From Elusimicrobia bacterium GWA2_61_42 (GTDB lineage: Bacteria; Elusimicrobiota; Elusimicrobia; Elusimicrobiales; UBA9959), in the NCBI GenBank assembly GCA_001799615.1, contig MGTU01000022.1, positions 1-64,000 on the forward strand: a stretch of DNA of 64,000 nt. Direction: 5' to 3'. The notes below the pieces were generated by a model. It was not told the DNA's origin and searched no databases. It worked only from the letters and a program-made list of their open reading frames with translations. The first letter of the stretch is position 1; each line of letters starts with the position of its first letter. A program made the position numbers and the translations under genes. Positions 9,589 through 18,535 of this stretch are shown here, one piece after another.

Positions 9589-11973
9589 ATGAATATATTA
9601 TATTCCTGGCTCAGCGACTTTATCGAGAATCCTCCCTCGCCCGACGAGCTGGCGGCCAAGCTCGGGCGAGTGGGGCTGAAGGTGGAGGGGATAAAGAAGA
9701 CCGGCGCGTCTTTTTCCGGCGTCTGCGTCGGGCAGATAATGAAGATAGACAAGCACCCCAACGCCGATAAGCTGGCGCTGGTGGACGTGAACTACGGCCC
9801 GGGCGAGCAGCGCGTGGTGTGCGGCGCGAAGAACATAGCCGCGGGGCAGAAGATCCTTTTCGCCAGGGTCGGCGCCATGCTGGTGGAAGGCGAACTGAAG
9901 AAAGCCAAGATCCGCGGCGTGGACTCCGAGGGCATGATCTGTTCCGCCGCCGAGCTGGGCCTGGAAGGCGACAGCTCCGGCATCATGGTGCTGCCGGAAA
10001 ATACGGCCGTGGGCCTGGACGCCGCGACCCTTTTCCCTAAAGCCGACTACCTGCTTGAAGTGGAAATGCTGCCCAACCAGGGGCATTGTCTTTCGCATTA
10101 CGCGCTGGCCCGCGAGTTCTGCCTGTTCTACGGGCTGAAGCTGAAAGAAGCCAAAATTTTCGAGGGCGCCGCCGCCGGCTCTGCTGTGCCGGTGACCATA
10201 GAAGCTCCGGACCTGTGCCCGCGCTATACCGCCATAGTCATAAAAGGCCTGCGCGGCGCCATGACCCCGGACTGGATGGCCGACCGCCTGCGCGCCGTAG
10301 GCTCCAATCCCAAGGGCAATATCCTTATAGACGGCTCCAACTACGTAATGTACGAACTGGGCCAGCCTACGCATTGTTTCGATATCTCCAAGCTGGATGG
10401 CCCCGAATTAAAGGTGCGCCGCGCCCTGCCGGGAGAGCACTTTACCACGCTGGATAATAAAGACCTGAAACTGGACCCGGGCATGATGGTAATAGCCGAC
10501 GCGCGGCGGCCGGCGGCCCTGGCCGGGGTGATGGGCGGCCTGGAGACGGCCGTCTCCGACTATACCGACGCCATCCTTATAGAGTCGGCGCGGTTCCACC
10601 CGCCCACGGTGCGCCTGGCCTCCAAAGCCACCGGCGTAAAGAGCGAATCTTCCTATCGTTTCGAGCGCGGCACCGACCCAGAGCTGACGATGAAAGCGGC
10701 CCGCCGCCTGGCCGGGCTTATCCTCGAGGCCGCCCCCGGCGCCGTCGTCGCGCAGATCACCGACAACTGCCCGGTCAAGTACCAGCCGCCGGTCATAGAG
10801 ATAGATCCCGCCCGCGTTAACGCCATCCTGGGCACGGGGATCGCGGACGGCGAGATCTCCGCCTGCCTGCGGGCTTTCCAGCCGGACCTGAAAGATTCCA
10901 GGCCGTGGAAGTTCACCGTGCCGTCCTACCGCCAGGATATAGAGAATTTATGGGATGTAGCCGAGGAAGTGGCGCGCTACGTGGGGTACGACGTGATCCC
11001 CTCGGTGTCGCGCATGCCGATGCTGCCTTCCACCAGCACGCCCCTGTGGCTGGTCACTTCGGAAATGAAGAACACCCTGGCCTCGCTGGGCTTCAGCGAA
11101 GCCTACAATTACGATTTCGTCTCCGAAAAAGAGATCAAGGCCTGCGGCCTGGACCCGGCGGCGGCGCTGGAGGTAAAGAACCCGCTGTCTTCCGATTACC
11201 AGTTCCTGCGAAGTACTTTGCTGCCGGGGCTGCTCAAGACGCTCAGTTATAACCTGAACCGGGGCCGGGACTCGGTCCTGGTCTTCGAATCCGGCGTCGC
11301 CTACGCCAGGAAGGACGCGGGCAAAGCCGAGGAAGTGTATTGTTCCGGGCTGATGTTCGGGAATTTCCCCGAGCACGGTTTCTGGAAGGGCGGGCAAGCG
11401 GCCGCCGACTTCTACCACCTTAAGGGAATGATGACGCGGCTGTTCGCTGGCAAGAGCGGTTTCCGCTTTGAAACGCCCAGGAAGGCCCCGGCCTATTTTC
11501 AGCCCGGGCTTTGCCTTGAGATGAAGCTGGGCGGCAGCAGCGCGGGTTATCTCGGCAAACTGGACCCGGCGGCCGCCGCGGCTTTCGATTTCAAAGATAA
11601 CAATATTTTTTACTTCGAGATCCCGCTGACCTGTCTGGCCGCGGCCGGCAAGATGGAATTCTGGCAGAAGGTGGTCAAAATAAAGCCGGTCTCGGCTTTT
11701 CCCCAGAACTGGCGCGACCTTTCCATAGTGCTGGAAGAGAAGCACCAGTGGGGGGAACTGGAGCGGGCTTTCTCCGGCGTGCAGGACCTGGCCTCGGCGC
11801 GGCTCATAGACGTTTACAAAGGGAAGAACATCCCCGCCGGGTTCCGCAGCCTTACGATCCGGTTTACTTTCTCGTCCATGGCGGGTACGCTTAACGACGG
11901 GGACGTGGGCGCCCGCATGACGGCCGTCCTGGAGAAGCTGACCAAAAACTTCGAGGCCAAGCTCCGCAGCTGA
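9589..11973 (+). CDS. pheT: Phenylalanine--tRNA ligase beta subunit
   Basis: tRNA-binding domain (VGQIMKIDKHPNADKLALVDV), B5 and FDX-ACB domains; follows pheS. Confidence 0.97.
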   Translation: MNILYSWLSDFIENPPSPDELAAKLGRVGLKVEGIKKTGASFSGVCVGQIMKIDKHPNADKLALVDVNYGPGEQRVVCGAKNIAAGQKILFARVGAMLVEGELKKAKIRGVDSEGMICSAAELGLEGDSSGIMVLPENTAVGLDAATLFPKADYLLEVEMLPNQGHCLSHYALAREFCLFYGLKLKEAKIFEGAAAGSAVPVTIEAPDLCPRYTAIVIKGLRGAMTPDWMADRLRAVGSNPKGNILIDGSNYVMYELGQPTHCFDISKLDGPELKVRRALPGEHFTTLDNKDLKLDPGMMVIADARRPAALAGVMGGLETAVSDYTDAILIESARFHPPTVRLASKATGVKSESSYRFERGTDPELTMKAARRLAGLILEAAPGAVVAQITDNCPVKYQPPVIEIDPARVNAILGTGIADGEISACLRAFQPDLKDSRPWKFTVPSYRQDIENLWDVAEEVARYVGYDVIPSVSRMPMLPSTSTPLWLVTSEMKNTLASLGFSEAYNYDFVSEKEIKACGLDPAAALEVKNPLSSDYQFLRSTLLPGLLKTLSYNLNRGRDSVLVFESGVAYARKDAGKAEEVYCSGLMFGNFPEHGFWKGGQAAADFYHLKGMMTRLFAGKSGFRFETPRKAPAYFQPGLCLEMKLGGSSAGYLGKLDPAAAAAFDFKDNNIFYFEIPLTCLAAAGKMEFWQKVVKIKPVSAFPQNWRDLSIVLEEKHQWGELERAFSGVQDLASARLIDVYKGKNIPAGFRSLTIRFTFSSMAGTLNDGDVGARMTAVLEKLTKNFEAKLRS

Positions 11974-11989
11974 CGGCCGGGCCCGAACG

Positions 11990-12018
11990 AAAAGGCCGGG
12001 CGAAAGCCCGGCCTTTTG
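11990..12018 (+). terminator. Terminator after pheT
   Basis: AAAGGCCGGGC-gaa-AGCCCGGCCTTTT. Confidence 0.85.
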
Positions 12019-12077
12019 CTATTATAGTTCCGGAGCCGGCGCGGAAGAGTTGCGCGCGCGGCGCCTGGTGATCGTTT

Positions 12078-13157
12078 ATGTTCCTGGCAAATCTCATAAT
12101 TATTCTGACGCTGCTGGGCGCCGCAAACGCGGAGGCCGGCGGGGAGAAGCCGTATTATTTTATCGCGGTGCAGAACGGCGCTTATAATTTCAAAGGCGGC
12201 GAGGCGCAGCTGGCGGAGTCCTACACGGCGCTGCGGGAGATGGTCAAGCTGGCAAACGCTCAGAACGTGAAACTGACGCTGCTGTTCAGCGCGCAGTACG
12301 CGGTCTATATCGCTACGGACCCGGCCCGCCTGGCGGAGTTCGAGGGCTGGAAGAAGACCGGGCACGAGACCGGGGCCTACCATCAGGGGCCGGAGTCGAG
12401 GGCCTGGGACGGCTATTCGGACCTGGCCGGGGAAACCCTGGCGCGCGCCAGGAAAGAGAGCGGAGCTTCCGGATCCCCCCAGGGACACGAAGCGTACTTT
12501 GCGGCGCTCGCCCCCCTGAGTACTGAGATCAAGACCGGCTGCATGCTGACAAAGGCGGATAAACAATTCCTGGCCGTCGCTCCGCCTTATGAGATCTGCA
12601 AGCCGGGCGCGCAGGAAAAAACAGGGGCGGGCAATGCCGGGGTAAATGAATTTGTGACCGTTTCCGGGCCCGGGCGGTCTAAAAAGTTATTGTCCGCGTT
12701 TCACCCGGCCGACAAGGCGGGGATCGAGGCGGCGGAGAAAGCTTTTTCAGGCCAGCTGTCCGGGGTCTATGGCGCGGTTTTCAAAAGCTCGCCGTCCGAG
12801 TTCGGCCCCTTTTATGCCTGGTTGGCTTTTCTGAAGGGCCTGGACCCCCAGGGACTGCGCAGCCGCACGGTCTCGGCCGTGGCGGAAGGCGCGCTTCTGC
12901 CGGAGAAGCGGGCGGCGCCCGCGCCGGCGGCCAAAAAACAGGAACAGCGACCAGTGCAGCCTCCTCCGGAGCTGCCAAAAACTGAGCTGCCTCGCCTGAA
13001 GCCGATACCTTCGCTATACGGCGAGGTAGGCAAACAGATGTACGGCCCGCGTACCCCGATTAAAAAAATGGAACAGCGCGGCCGCTGCGGCGACGGGACC
13101 TGCGACGCTTTTGAGCGCGCCCACCCGGGCCGCTGCCCGCGTGACTGCGGCAACTAG
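12078..13157 (+). CDS. Secreted polysaccharide-deacetylase-like protein with C-terminal CGDGxCD Cys-rich motif
   Basis: Signal peptide; KLTLLFSAQYAVYI...GHETGAYHQGPESRAWDGYSDL; C-terminus RCGDGTCDAFERAHPGRCPRDCGN. Confidence 0.55.
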   Translation: MFLANLIIILTLLGAANAEAGGEKPYYFIAVQNGAYNFKGGEAQLAESYTALREMVKLANAQNVKLTLLFSAQYAVYIATDPARLAEFEGWKKTGHETGAYHQGPESRAWDGYSDLAGETLARARKESGASGSPQGHEAYFAALAPLSTEIKTGCMLTKADKQFLAVAPPYEICKPGAQEKTGAGNAGVNEFVTVSGPGRSKKLLSAFHPADKAGIEAAEKAFSGQLSGVYGAVFKSSPSEFGPFYAWLAFLKGLDPQGLRSRTVSAVAEGALLPEKRAAPAPAAKKQEQRPVQPPPELPKTELPRLKPIPSLYGEVGKQMYGPRTPIKKMEQRGRCGDGTCDAFERAHPGRCPRDCGN

Positions 13158-13205
13158 GCGCCGCGCGGGCTGAAAATGGGCTAATGCGACTCTGGACAGG
13201 TAAAT

Positions 13206-13454
13206 ATGAAACATAAATTAAAAGGCGTCTGCGCCAAGGAAGTTAAGTTCACGGTAGCGGGCGGCAAGCTGAAGAACGTGGAGTTCCTGAACGGCTGCGC
13301 CGGGAACCTCAAGGCCCTCGGCGTGCTGCTGGAGGGAATGCGGGTGGAGGATGTTATCTCCAAGCTGAAGGGCATCACCTGCGGAAAAAATCCCACCTCC
13401 TGTTCAGACCAGCTGGCGAAAGTCCTGAAGAAAATAAAGAAACCCGCCAAGTAA
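13206..13454 (+). CDS. TSCPD domain protein (TIGR03905-like)
   Basis: 82 aa; VEFLNGCAGNLKALGVLLEGM...ITCGKNPTSCSDQLAKVL. Confidence 0.8.
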   Translation: MKHKLKGVCAKEVKFTVAGGKLKNVEFLNGCAGNLKALGVLLEGMRVEDVISKLKGITCGKNPTSCSDQLAKVLKKIKKPAK

Positions 13455-13604
13455 GCCGGGAGAGCCGTTTTGGCCGTAACCCGCCGGGCAGCTCCCGGCG
13501 GTTCGCTTTTTTACCGGCTAAAGGCCCCTGGGTCCAAAGTCCGGCGGCCTAGGTCCTAATACCCGTGCCAGATCCTGCTGCGGGGGGTACACTATATATA
13601 CGTA

Positions 13605-14960
13605 ATGAATCTATTCACTTCCCTGCTCGCCCTTTTACTGGCGCTGTCCCAGGCCGCGGCCGCCCTTGAGCCGCCGCCCGCCGACGCGCCTTCCAGGAGC
13701 CGCGCCCGTATAGCCGCCGCGCTGGGCATAGGCAACCAGTCTTTTGCGCCCCACCTGGTGGGGAACCTGCGGGAGCGCCTCTCCGGGAACAAGGGGGCTA
13801 ACCTTCTCTCCGGGACGAGGGGGGCGGGTCTGCCTTCCGTGGGAAAGCCTAAAATGCTGGTGCTGCTGGTGGAATTTGACGAGTACCCGTCCAAGCCGGC
13901 GGACACGGCCGAGGCCATGGCCGCCACCATCTTCGGTTCAAGCGGGCAGTTCCCCTATGAAAGCCTCAGCGCTTATTACCGGAGATCCTCCTACGGCAAG
14001 CTCAACATCGAGGGCAACGTGCTGGGTTGGTACAAGGCCGGCAGGCGCGCCGATGTCGCCGAGACCTGGGAAGGGCGCGAAGCCGTTATCAAGAAAGCGC
14101 TGCAGAACTATAAAGGGCATGATTTTTCACAGTACGACAACAACGGCGACGGCGTCATTGATTACTTCGCGGTCATCTGGACAGGGCCGATAGGGGACTG
14201 GGCGACTTTCTGGTGGGCCTCGGCGCCGAAGTTCGCCGATAAGAGCTTTACGGTAGGCGGCAAAAGCCTCAACGCCTACGCCTGGCAGGGCATCGTGGCC
14301 AAATGGGACGATCCCGACGCCTCTTTCAAAACCAATATCCTGGTGCATGAAACCGGGCACTCGCTGGGGCTGCCGGATTATTACGACTATAAGCCGGCGG
14401 TGGGCCCGGCCGGCGGGCTGGGCTATTTCGACATGATGGACGCCAACCGGTTCGACCACAACTGCTTCAGCAAGCTGATGCTCGGCTGGATAGAGCCTCA
14501 GGTGGTCTCCTCCGCAGGCACGTACACGCTAAGGCCGGCCTCCGATTCCGGTGACTGCGTGATGCTGCTGCCGCCGGGACGCGCGAAAAATCCCTTCGGC
14601 GAGTTTTTCCTCGTTGAAAACCGCAGGAAATACGGCAACGATACCGATAACGCCCTGATCAGCGGCGGGCTGGTGGTCTGGCATGTGGACGCCCGGCTGA
14701 ACACGGAGGGCAATAATTTCCTTTACAATAACTCCGATACCGAACATAAGCTGCTGAAAGTTATGGAAGCCGACGGGCTGGAGGAGCTGGAGAAAGGCCT
14801 GAGCAGAAGTTTCGGATTTTGGGATTTCTATGTTAGGGACCGCGCGCTGGGTCCGGAGACCGTTCCTTCAAGCCGCCTTTACGACGGCACCGACACGGGC
14901 ATCAGTCTCGTCTCGCGCGGCGGGGCCCAGGAAGCTTCCTTCGCGGTCACTTTCAAATAA
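13605..14960 (+). CDS. Secreted M6-family (immune inhibitor A-like) metalloprotease
   Basis: Signal peptide; VLLVEFDEYPS, HETGHSLGLPDYYDY zinc site, FDMMDANRFDH. Confidence 0.85.
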   Translation: MNLFTSLLALLLALSQAAAALEPPPADAPSRSRARIAAALGIGNQSFAPHLVGNLRERLSGNKGANLLSGTRGAGLPSVGKPKMLVLLVEFDEYPSKPADTAEAMAATIFGSSGQFPYESLSAYYRRSSYGKLNIEGNVLGWYKAGRRADVAETWEGREAVIKKALQNYKGHDFSQYDNNGDGVIDYFAVIWTGPIGDWATFWWASAPKFADKSFTVGGKSLNAYAWQGIVAKWDDPDASFKTNILVHETGHSLGLPDYYDYKPAVGPAGGLGYFDMMDANRFDHNCFSKLMLGWIEPQVVSSAGTYTLRPASDSGDCVMLLPPGRAKNPFGEFFLVENRRKYGNDTDNALISGGLVVWHVDARLNTEGNNFLYNNSDTEHKLLKVMEADGLEELEKGLSRSFGFWDFYVRDRALGPETVPSSRLYDGTDTGISLVSRGGAQEASFAVTFK

Positions 14961-14962
14961 AT

Positions 14963-14993
14963 ATCCCCCGCCTGTTTCCCGGCGGGGATTTTA
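14963..14993 (+). terminator. Terminator after the M6 protease gene
   Basis: ATCCCCCGCC-tgttt-CCGGCGGGGATTTTAT. Confidence 0.7.
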
Positions 14994-15005
14994 TACACTT
15001 TAACC

Positions 15006-16466
15006 ATGGCCGATATAGTACTCGCCACTTTTAACGCGCGCTATGAGCACTGCTCCATGGGGCTGCGCTGCCTTATGGCCAACCTGGGCGACCTGGCGCC
15101 GCGCGCCCGCCTGCTGGAGTTTAACACCGAGCTGCGTACGGCGGAGGCCGCCGAGGCTGTCCTGGCGCTGGTGCCGCGAATACTGGGGCTGGGCGTTTAT
15201 GTGTGGAACGCGCGGGAAAGCGGCATGCTCGCGGCCGAGCTTAAGCGGCTGCGGCCGGAACTTGTCATAGTTCTCGGCGGGCCCGAGGTCAGCCACGACA
15301 CGGAGCAGCAGATCTGCCGCGACGCGGATCATGTCATCAAAGGCGAGGGGGAAGAAGCTTTCGCCCGGCTGTGCCGCCAATTGCTGTCCGGGCAGCCGCC
15401 GGCCGCCAGGATAATCTCCGCCCCCGCGCCTGACCTGGAGCGGACGGCGCTGCCTTATGCCCTTTACGCGGAAGAAGATATAGCCAGCCGCGTGATATAC
15501 GCCGAGGCGTCCCGCGGCTGTCCCTTCGCCTGCGAGTTCTGCCTGTCCTCGCTGGATAAGGAAGTAAGATATTTCCCCCTGCCGCCCCTGTTCGCGGCGT
15601 GGTCGGAACTGCTGGCGCGCGGGGCGCTGAAATTTAAATTCGTGGACCGCACCTTTAACCTGGACATACAGCGCGCGTCCGCCGTCCTTGAGTTCTTCCT
15701 GGAACGGTACCGGCCCGGCCTGTTCCTGCATTTCGAAATGGTGCCGGACCGCTTCCCGGAGGAACTCTTCGCCCTGGTCAAAAAATTCCCGGCGGGCTCG
15801 CTGCAGCTGGAAGTGGGCGTGCAGACCTTCAACGAGGCCGCGGCGGCGCGCATCGGCCGCCGGCAGGACGGCGCCGCAGTAGAAAACAACCTCCGCCGCC
15901 TGAAGGGGGAAACCGCCGCGCATCTGCACGCCGACCTGATTATCGGCCTGCCGGGCGAGGACCTGGCTTCTTTCGCCGCCGGCTTCGACAGGCTGGCGGC
16001 CCTGGGCCCGCAGGAAATACAGGTGGGCGTGCTTAAGCGCCTGCGCGGGGCGGCCATCGCCCGCCATGACGCGCAGTGGCAGATGGTCTACAGCCCGCAG
16101 CCGCCTTATGAGCTGCGGCAGAACGGCCTGCTGGACTTTTTCACCATGCAGCGCCTGCGCCGGTTCGCGCGGTATTGGGACCTGGTGGCTAACAGCGGCG
16201 CTTTTCCTGAAAGTTCGGCGCTGCTCCGCGCGGGCCGGTCGCCTTTCGGAAGTTTTCTGAAATTCAGCGACTGGCTTTACGGGCGCGCCGGGCAGACCCA
16301 CGGCATTTCGCGCGCTCGCCTGCTGGAGCTGCTGAAGACCTATCTTACCGAAGAACTGGAACATCCCGCCGAAATTACGGCCGCGCTGGCCGCGCGCGAC
16401 GCCCTGAGAGCGCGGCCGGCTTCCGCGCGCGGCGCCAGGCGCCAGGCCAGGCACTGCGGAGAGTAA
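15006..16466 (+). CDS. B12-binding radical SAM protein (DUF4080-type)
   Basis: MADIVLATFNARYEHCSMGLRCLMANL, EASRGCPFACEFCLSS radical SAM CxxxxxCxxC region, LQLEVGVQTFNEAAAARIGR. Confidence 0.88.
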   Translation: MADIVLATFNARYEHCSMGLRCLMANLGDLAPRARLLEFNTELRTAEAAEAVLALVPRILGLGVYVWNARESGMLAAELKRLRPELVIVLGGPEVSHDTEQQICRDADHVIKGEGEEAFARLCRQLLSGQPPAARIISAPAPDLERTALPYALYAEEDIASRVIYAEASRGCPFACEFCLSSLDKEVRYFPLPPLFAAWSELLARGALKFKFVDRTFNLDIQRASAVLEFFLERYRPGLFLHFEMVPDRFPEELFALVKKFPAGSLQLEVGVQTFNEAAAARIGRRQDGAAVENNLRRLKGETAAHLHADLIIGLPGEDLASFAAGFDRLAALGPQEIQVGVLKRLRGAAIARHDAQWQMVYSPQPPYELRQNGLLDFFTMQRLRRFARYWDLVANSGAFPESSALLRAGRSPFGSFLKFSDWLYGRAGQTHGISRARLLELLKTYLTEELEHPAEITAALAARDALRARPASARGARRQARHCGE

Positions 16467-16505
16467 AGGCAATAGAATAAGCCCGCGCATGTGACAAAAA
16501 TCATG

Positions 16506-16535
16506 TTGACATTAGGCAACTATTTTAAATAAAGT
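16506..16535 (+). promoter_or_regulatory. Putative sigma-70 promoter upstream of small ORF/DUF4912 operon
   Basis: TTGACA (16506-16511), 18-nt spacer, TAAAGT (16530-16535) in an AT-rich patch. Confidence 0.4.
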
Positions 16536-16687
16536 AACCGTAGATATTGAACTCCTAGGGGTAGGGGCTAAGTAACGCAACTGTAACCGCAACGTATCAC
16601 TGAGACATCGATCAGTAAACCTCCGGCGCTTGTGAAATTATCCGCAAGGCCGGCGGTCTTGCCGCACTAAAAAACGGGGGGGGAATA

Positions 16688-16858
16688 ATGAAAACCATCA
16701 AAAGGCGACGCCAGGTCGCTGCGGGGCGCCGCCGTTCCGGCCATAAAATAATCGTTTCAAAAAGCGCGGCGGGAAAATTCCTGCGGCGCACTTTCTACTA
16801 CCTTAAAGGAGAACAATTCCTTAAGGCGTCCAACCGGCTGCTGTGCGAAGCGGTCTAA
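16688..16858 (+). CDS. Small basic protein, 56 aa, unknown function
   Basis: MKTIKRRRQVAAGRRRSGHKIIVSKSAAGKFLRRTFYYLKGEQFLKASNRLLCEAV*; ATG after G-rich SD-like tract; ends 10 bp before the DUF4912 gene. Confidence 0.5.
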   Translation: MKTIKRRRQVAAGRRRSGHKIIVSKSAAGKFLRRTFYYLKGEQFLKASNRLLCEAV

Positions 16859-16868
16859 GGAGGAGGTT

Positions 16869-17783
16869 ATGCCTTCATCAGGCGTGCTGGGCGGGAAAAG
16901 TCCAGGCCCCGGCATAGATACGAGGTCCCTGCCGGAAGGTTACGGGACGACCATGGCGGCTCTGCTGCCCAGGGACCCCAACTGGATGTTCCTTTACTGG
17001 GAAATAACCCCCAGTGTTAAGGCCGGCCTCGCGCGCGAGCACGGCGCGGATATCTTTGAGAAGTCCAGGCCGGTGGCGCGTGTTTACGACGCCAGTTTGC
17101 CCGAGGGGGACGATCCCAAGTATTTCGACACCCCCATAATGCTGGAAGCCGGCAACTGGTACGTGCACGTGCAGGAAGGCGGCCGGGCGTATTGCTGCGA
17201 ACTGGGCCTGCTCCCGCCGGACGGCGGCTTTGTGGGCATAGTTAAGAGCAACGCCTGCGCCCTGCCCCCGGGCCACGTCTCGGGCGCGATGGACGAGAAA
17301 TGGATGTCGGTCTCGCCGGATTTCGACCGCCTGCTGCAGCTTTCCGGGGTGGAGTACATCGGCAAAGGCTCGGGCGAAGTCGCCAAGTCGCTGGCCCAGC
17401 GCTGGGAGATGCTGCGGTCCGTGTTCTCCAGGGCCGCCTCCTGGGGCGTCAGTTCGCTGTCCTCGCGCGCCGCGCTGAAGGCGCCGGCGAAGGATTTCCG
17501 GCTGGCCGCCGACTGCGAAATTATCCTGTACGGGGCCACGGAGCCGGACGCCTTTGTGACCGTATCGGGGCGCAAGGTGCCGCTGAACCCGGACGGCACT
17601 TTCTCCATGCGCTTCGCGCTGCCGGACGGGGCCGTAGACCTGCCCGTCAGCGCCATGTCCGAAGACGAAACGGAACGCCGGGAAATAACTATCAGCGTGG
17701 CCAGGAGCACCGACGGCACGGCGAACGCCGCGGCCGTTAAGGCGGCAGCGGGGGAGAATACTGACGGCGGGAGGACGCGATGA
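16869..17783 (+). CDS. DUF4912 domain protein
   Basis: LLPRDPNWMFLYWEITPSVKAGL and FVGIVKSNACALPPG motifs; SD GGAGGAGG. Confidence 0.8.
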   Translation: MPSSGVLGGKSPGPGIDTRSLPEGYGTTMAALLPRDPNWMFLYWEITPSVKAGLAREHGADIFEKSRPVARVYDASLPEGDDPKYFDTPIMLEAGNWYVHVQEGGRAYCCELGLLPPDGGFVGIVKSNACALPPGHVSGAMDEKWMSVSPDFDRLLQLSGVEYIGKGSGEVAKSLAQRWEMLRSVFSRAASWGVSSLSSRAALKAPAKDFRLAADCEIILYGATEPDAFVTVSGRKVPLNPDGTFSMRFALPDGAVDLPVSAMSEDETERREITISVARSTDGTANAAAVKAAAGENTDGGRTR

Positions 17784-18472
17784 GAGAAAAATACCTGTGG
17801 CTGGTCATAGCGGCGCTGACCGCGCTGACGCTGGGGCAGGCGTGCTATATCTACGAGTGCGGCCTGTCCGCGAAGGAGATACCGGAAAAAACTCCCGTCC
17901 AGAGCGATATGCCGCAAAAGGGCTACTCGGAAAAAGCTTCGGACGCCCAGTGGGCAGAATTCGAAAAGTGGCGGGACAGGATACACGCGGAGATCAACAG
18001 GGGTAAGCCCCTGGCGGAACGGGATTTCGACGCCTTCTTCGACGAGCGGTTCTTCTCCAGGCGGCCCAGGCCTTTCGACGAGATGGAACGGATCAGGCGG
18101 CAGATGTCGGACCTGTTCAACGCGCCGGAGAAGTCCAGTTTCGAAGAGTACTGGGAGAAATGGTTCGAGCAGAGGCTCAGGATGACCCAGTTTCGGACCG
18201 AGCTCATCAGGACCGGCCGGGAGCTGATCCTTGAGATCTACGTGCCGGGCCTGGCGGCGACGGCCGCCGATATAAATATCACCGGTGAGCGCATCAGGAT
18301 GTCTTTCAGCGCTAAAACCTCGTCCGGGGAAAAAACCGCCGGCGGTCTGATTAAAAAGGAATCTTCGCAAAACTACGTAAAGATCCTGCCCGTCCCTGCG
18401 GAAGCCGTTGCCGGCACCGGCAGGGTTGAGATATACGGCGACCGGGTGAAAATAAAATTCGAACTTAAATAA
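17780..18472 (+). CDS. Membrane-anchored protein with Hsp20/alpha-crystallin-like C-terminal domain
   Basis: N-terminal TM (YLWLVIAALTALTLGQACYIY); C-term RTGRELILEIYVPGLAATAADINITGERIRMSF...SSQNYVKILPVPAEAVAGTGRVEIYGDRVKIKFELK. Confidence 0.55.
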   Translation: MREKYLWLVIAALTALTLGQACYIYECGLSAKEIPEKTPVQSDMPQKGYSEKASDAQWAEFEKWRDRIHAEINRGKPLAERDFDAFFDERFFSRRPRPFDEMERIRRQMSDLFNAPEKSSFEEYWEKWFEQRLRMTQFRTELIRTGRELILEIYVPGLAATAADINITGERIRMSFSAKTSSGEKTAGGLIKKESSQNYVKILPVPAEAVAGTGRVEIYGDRVKIKFELK

Positions 18473-18489
18473 GGCGGCGTTGACGGGTT

Positions 18490-18535
18490 GCGGGTACCGG
18501 CCGGAGCCGATACCCGCTTCTCGCGTTTTTTGCCG
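18490..18535 (+). terminator. Terminator hairpin between convergent genes
   Basis: GCGGGTA...TACCCGC followed by T6. Confidence 0.6.

Noticed and set aside
13455-13604. GC-rich intergenic region 13455-13604 as another R copy
   Set aside because: Contains a CCGGGAG/CTCCCGG-type hairpin but none of the GTTAGCAAAACC, CACGGTGTG or TTGCRTAAGC signatures.
16536-16687. c-di-GMP-I riboswitch
   Set aside because: A CCTCCGGC segment is present but the GCAAACC/GACGCAAAG core context is not; left as an unclassified leader.
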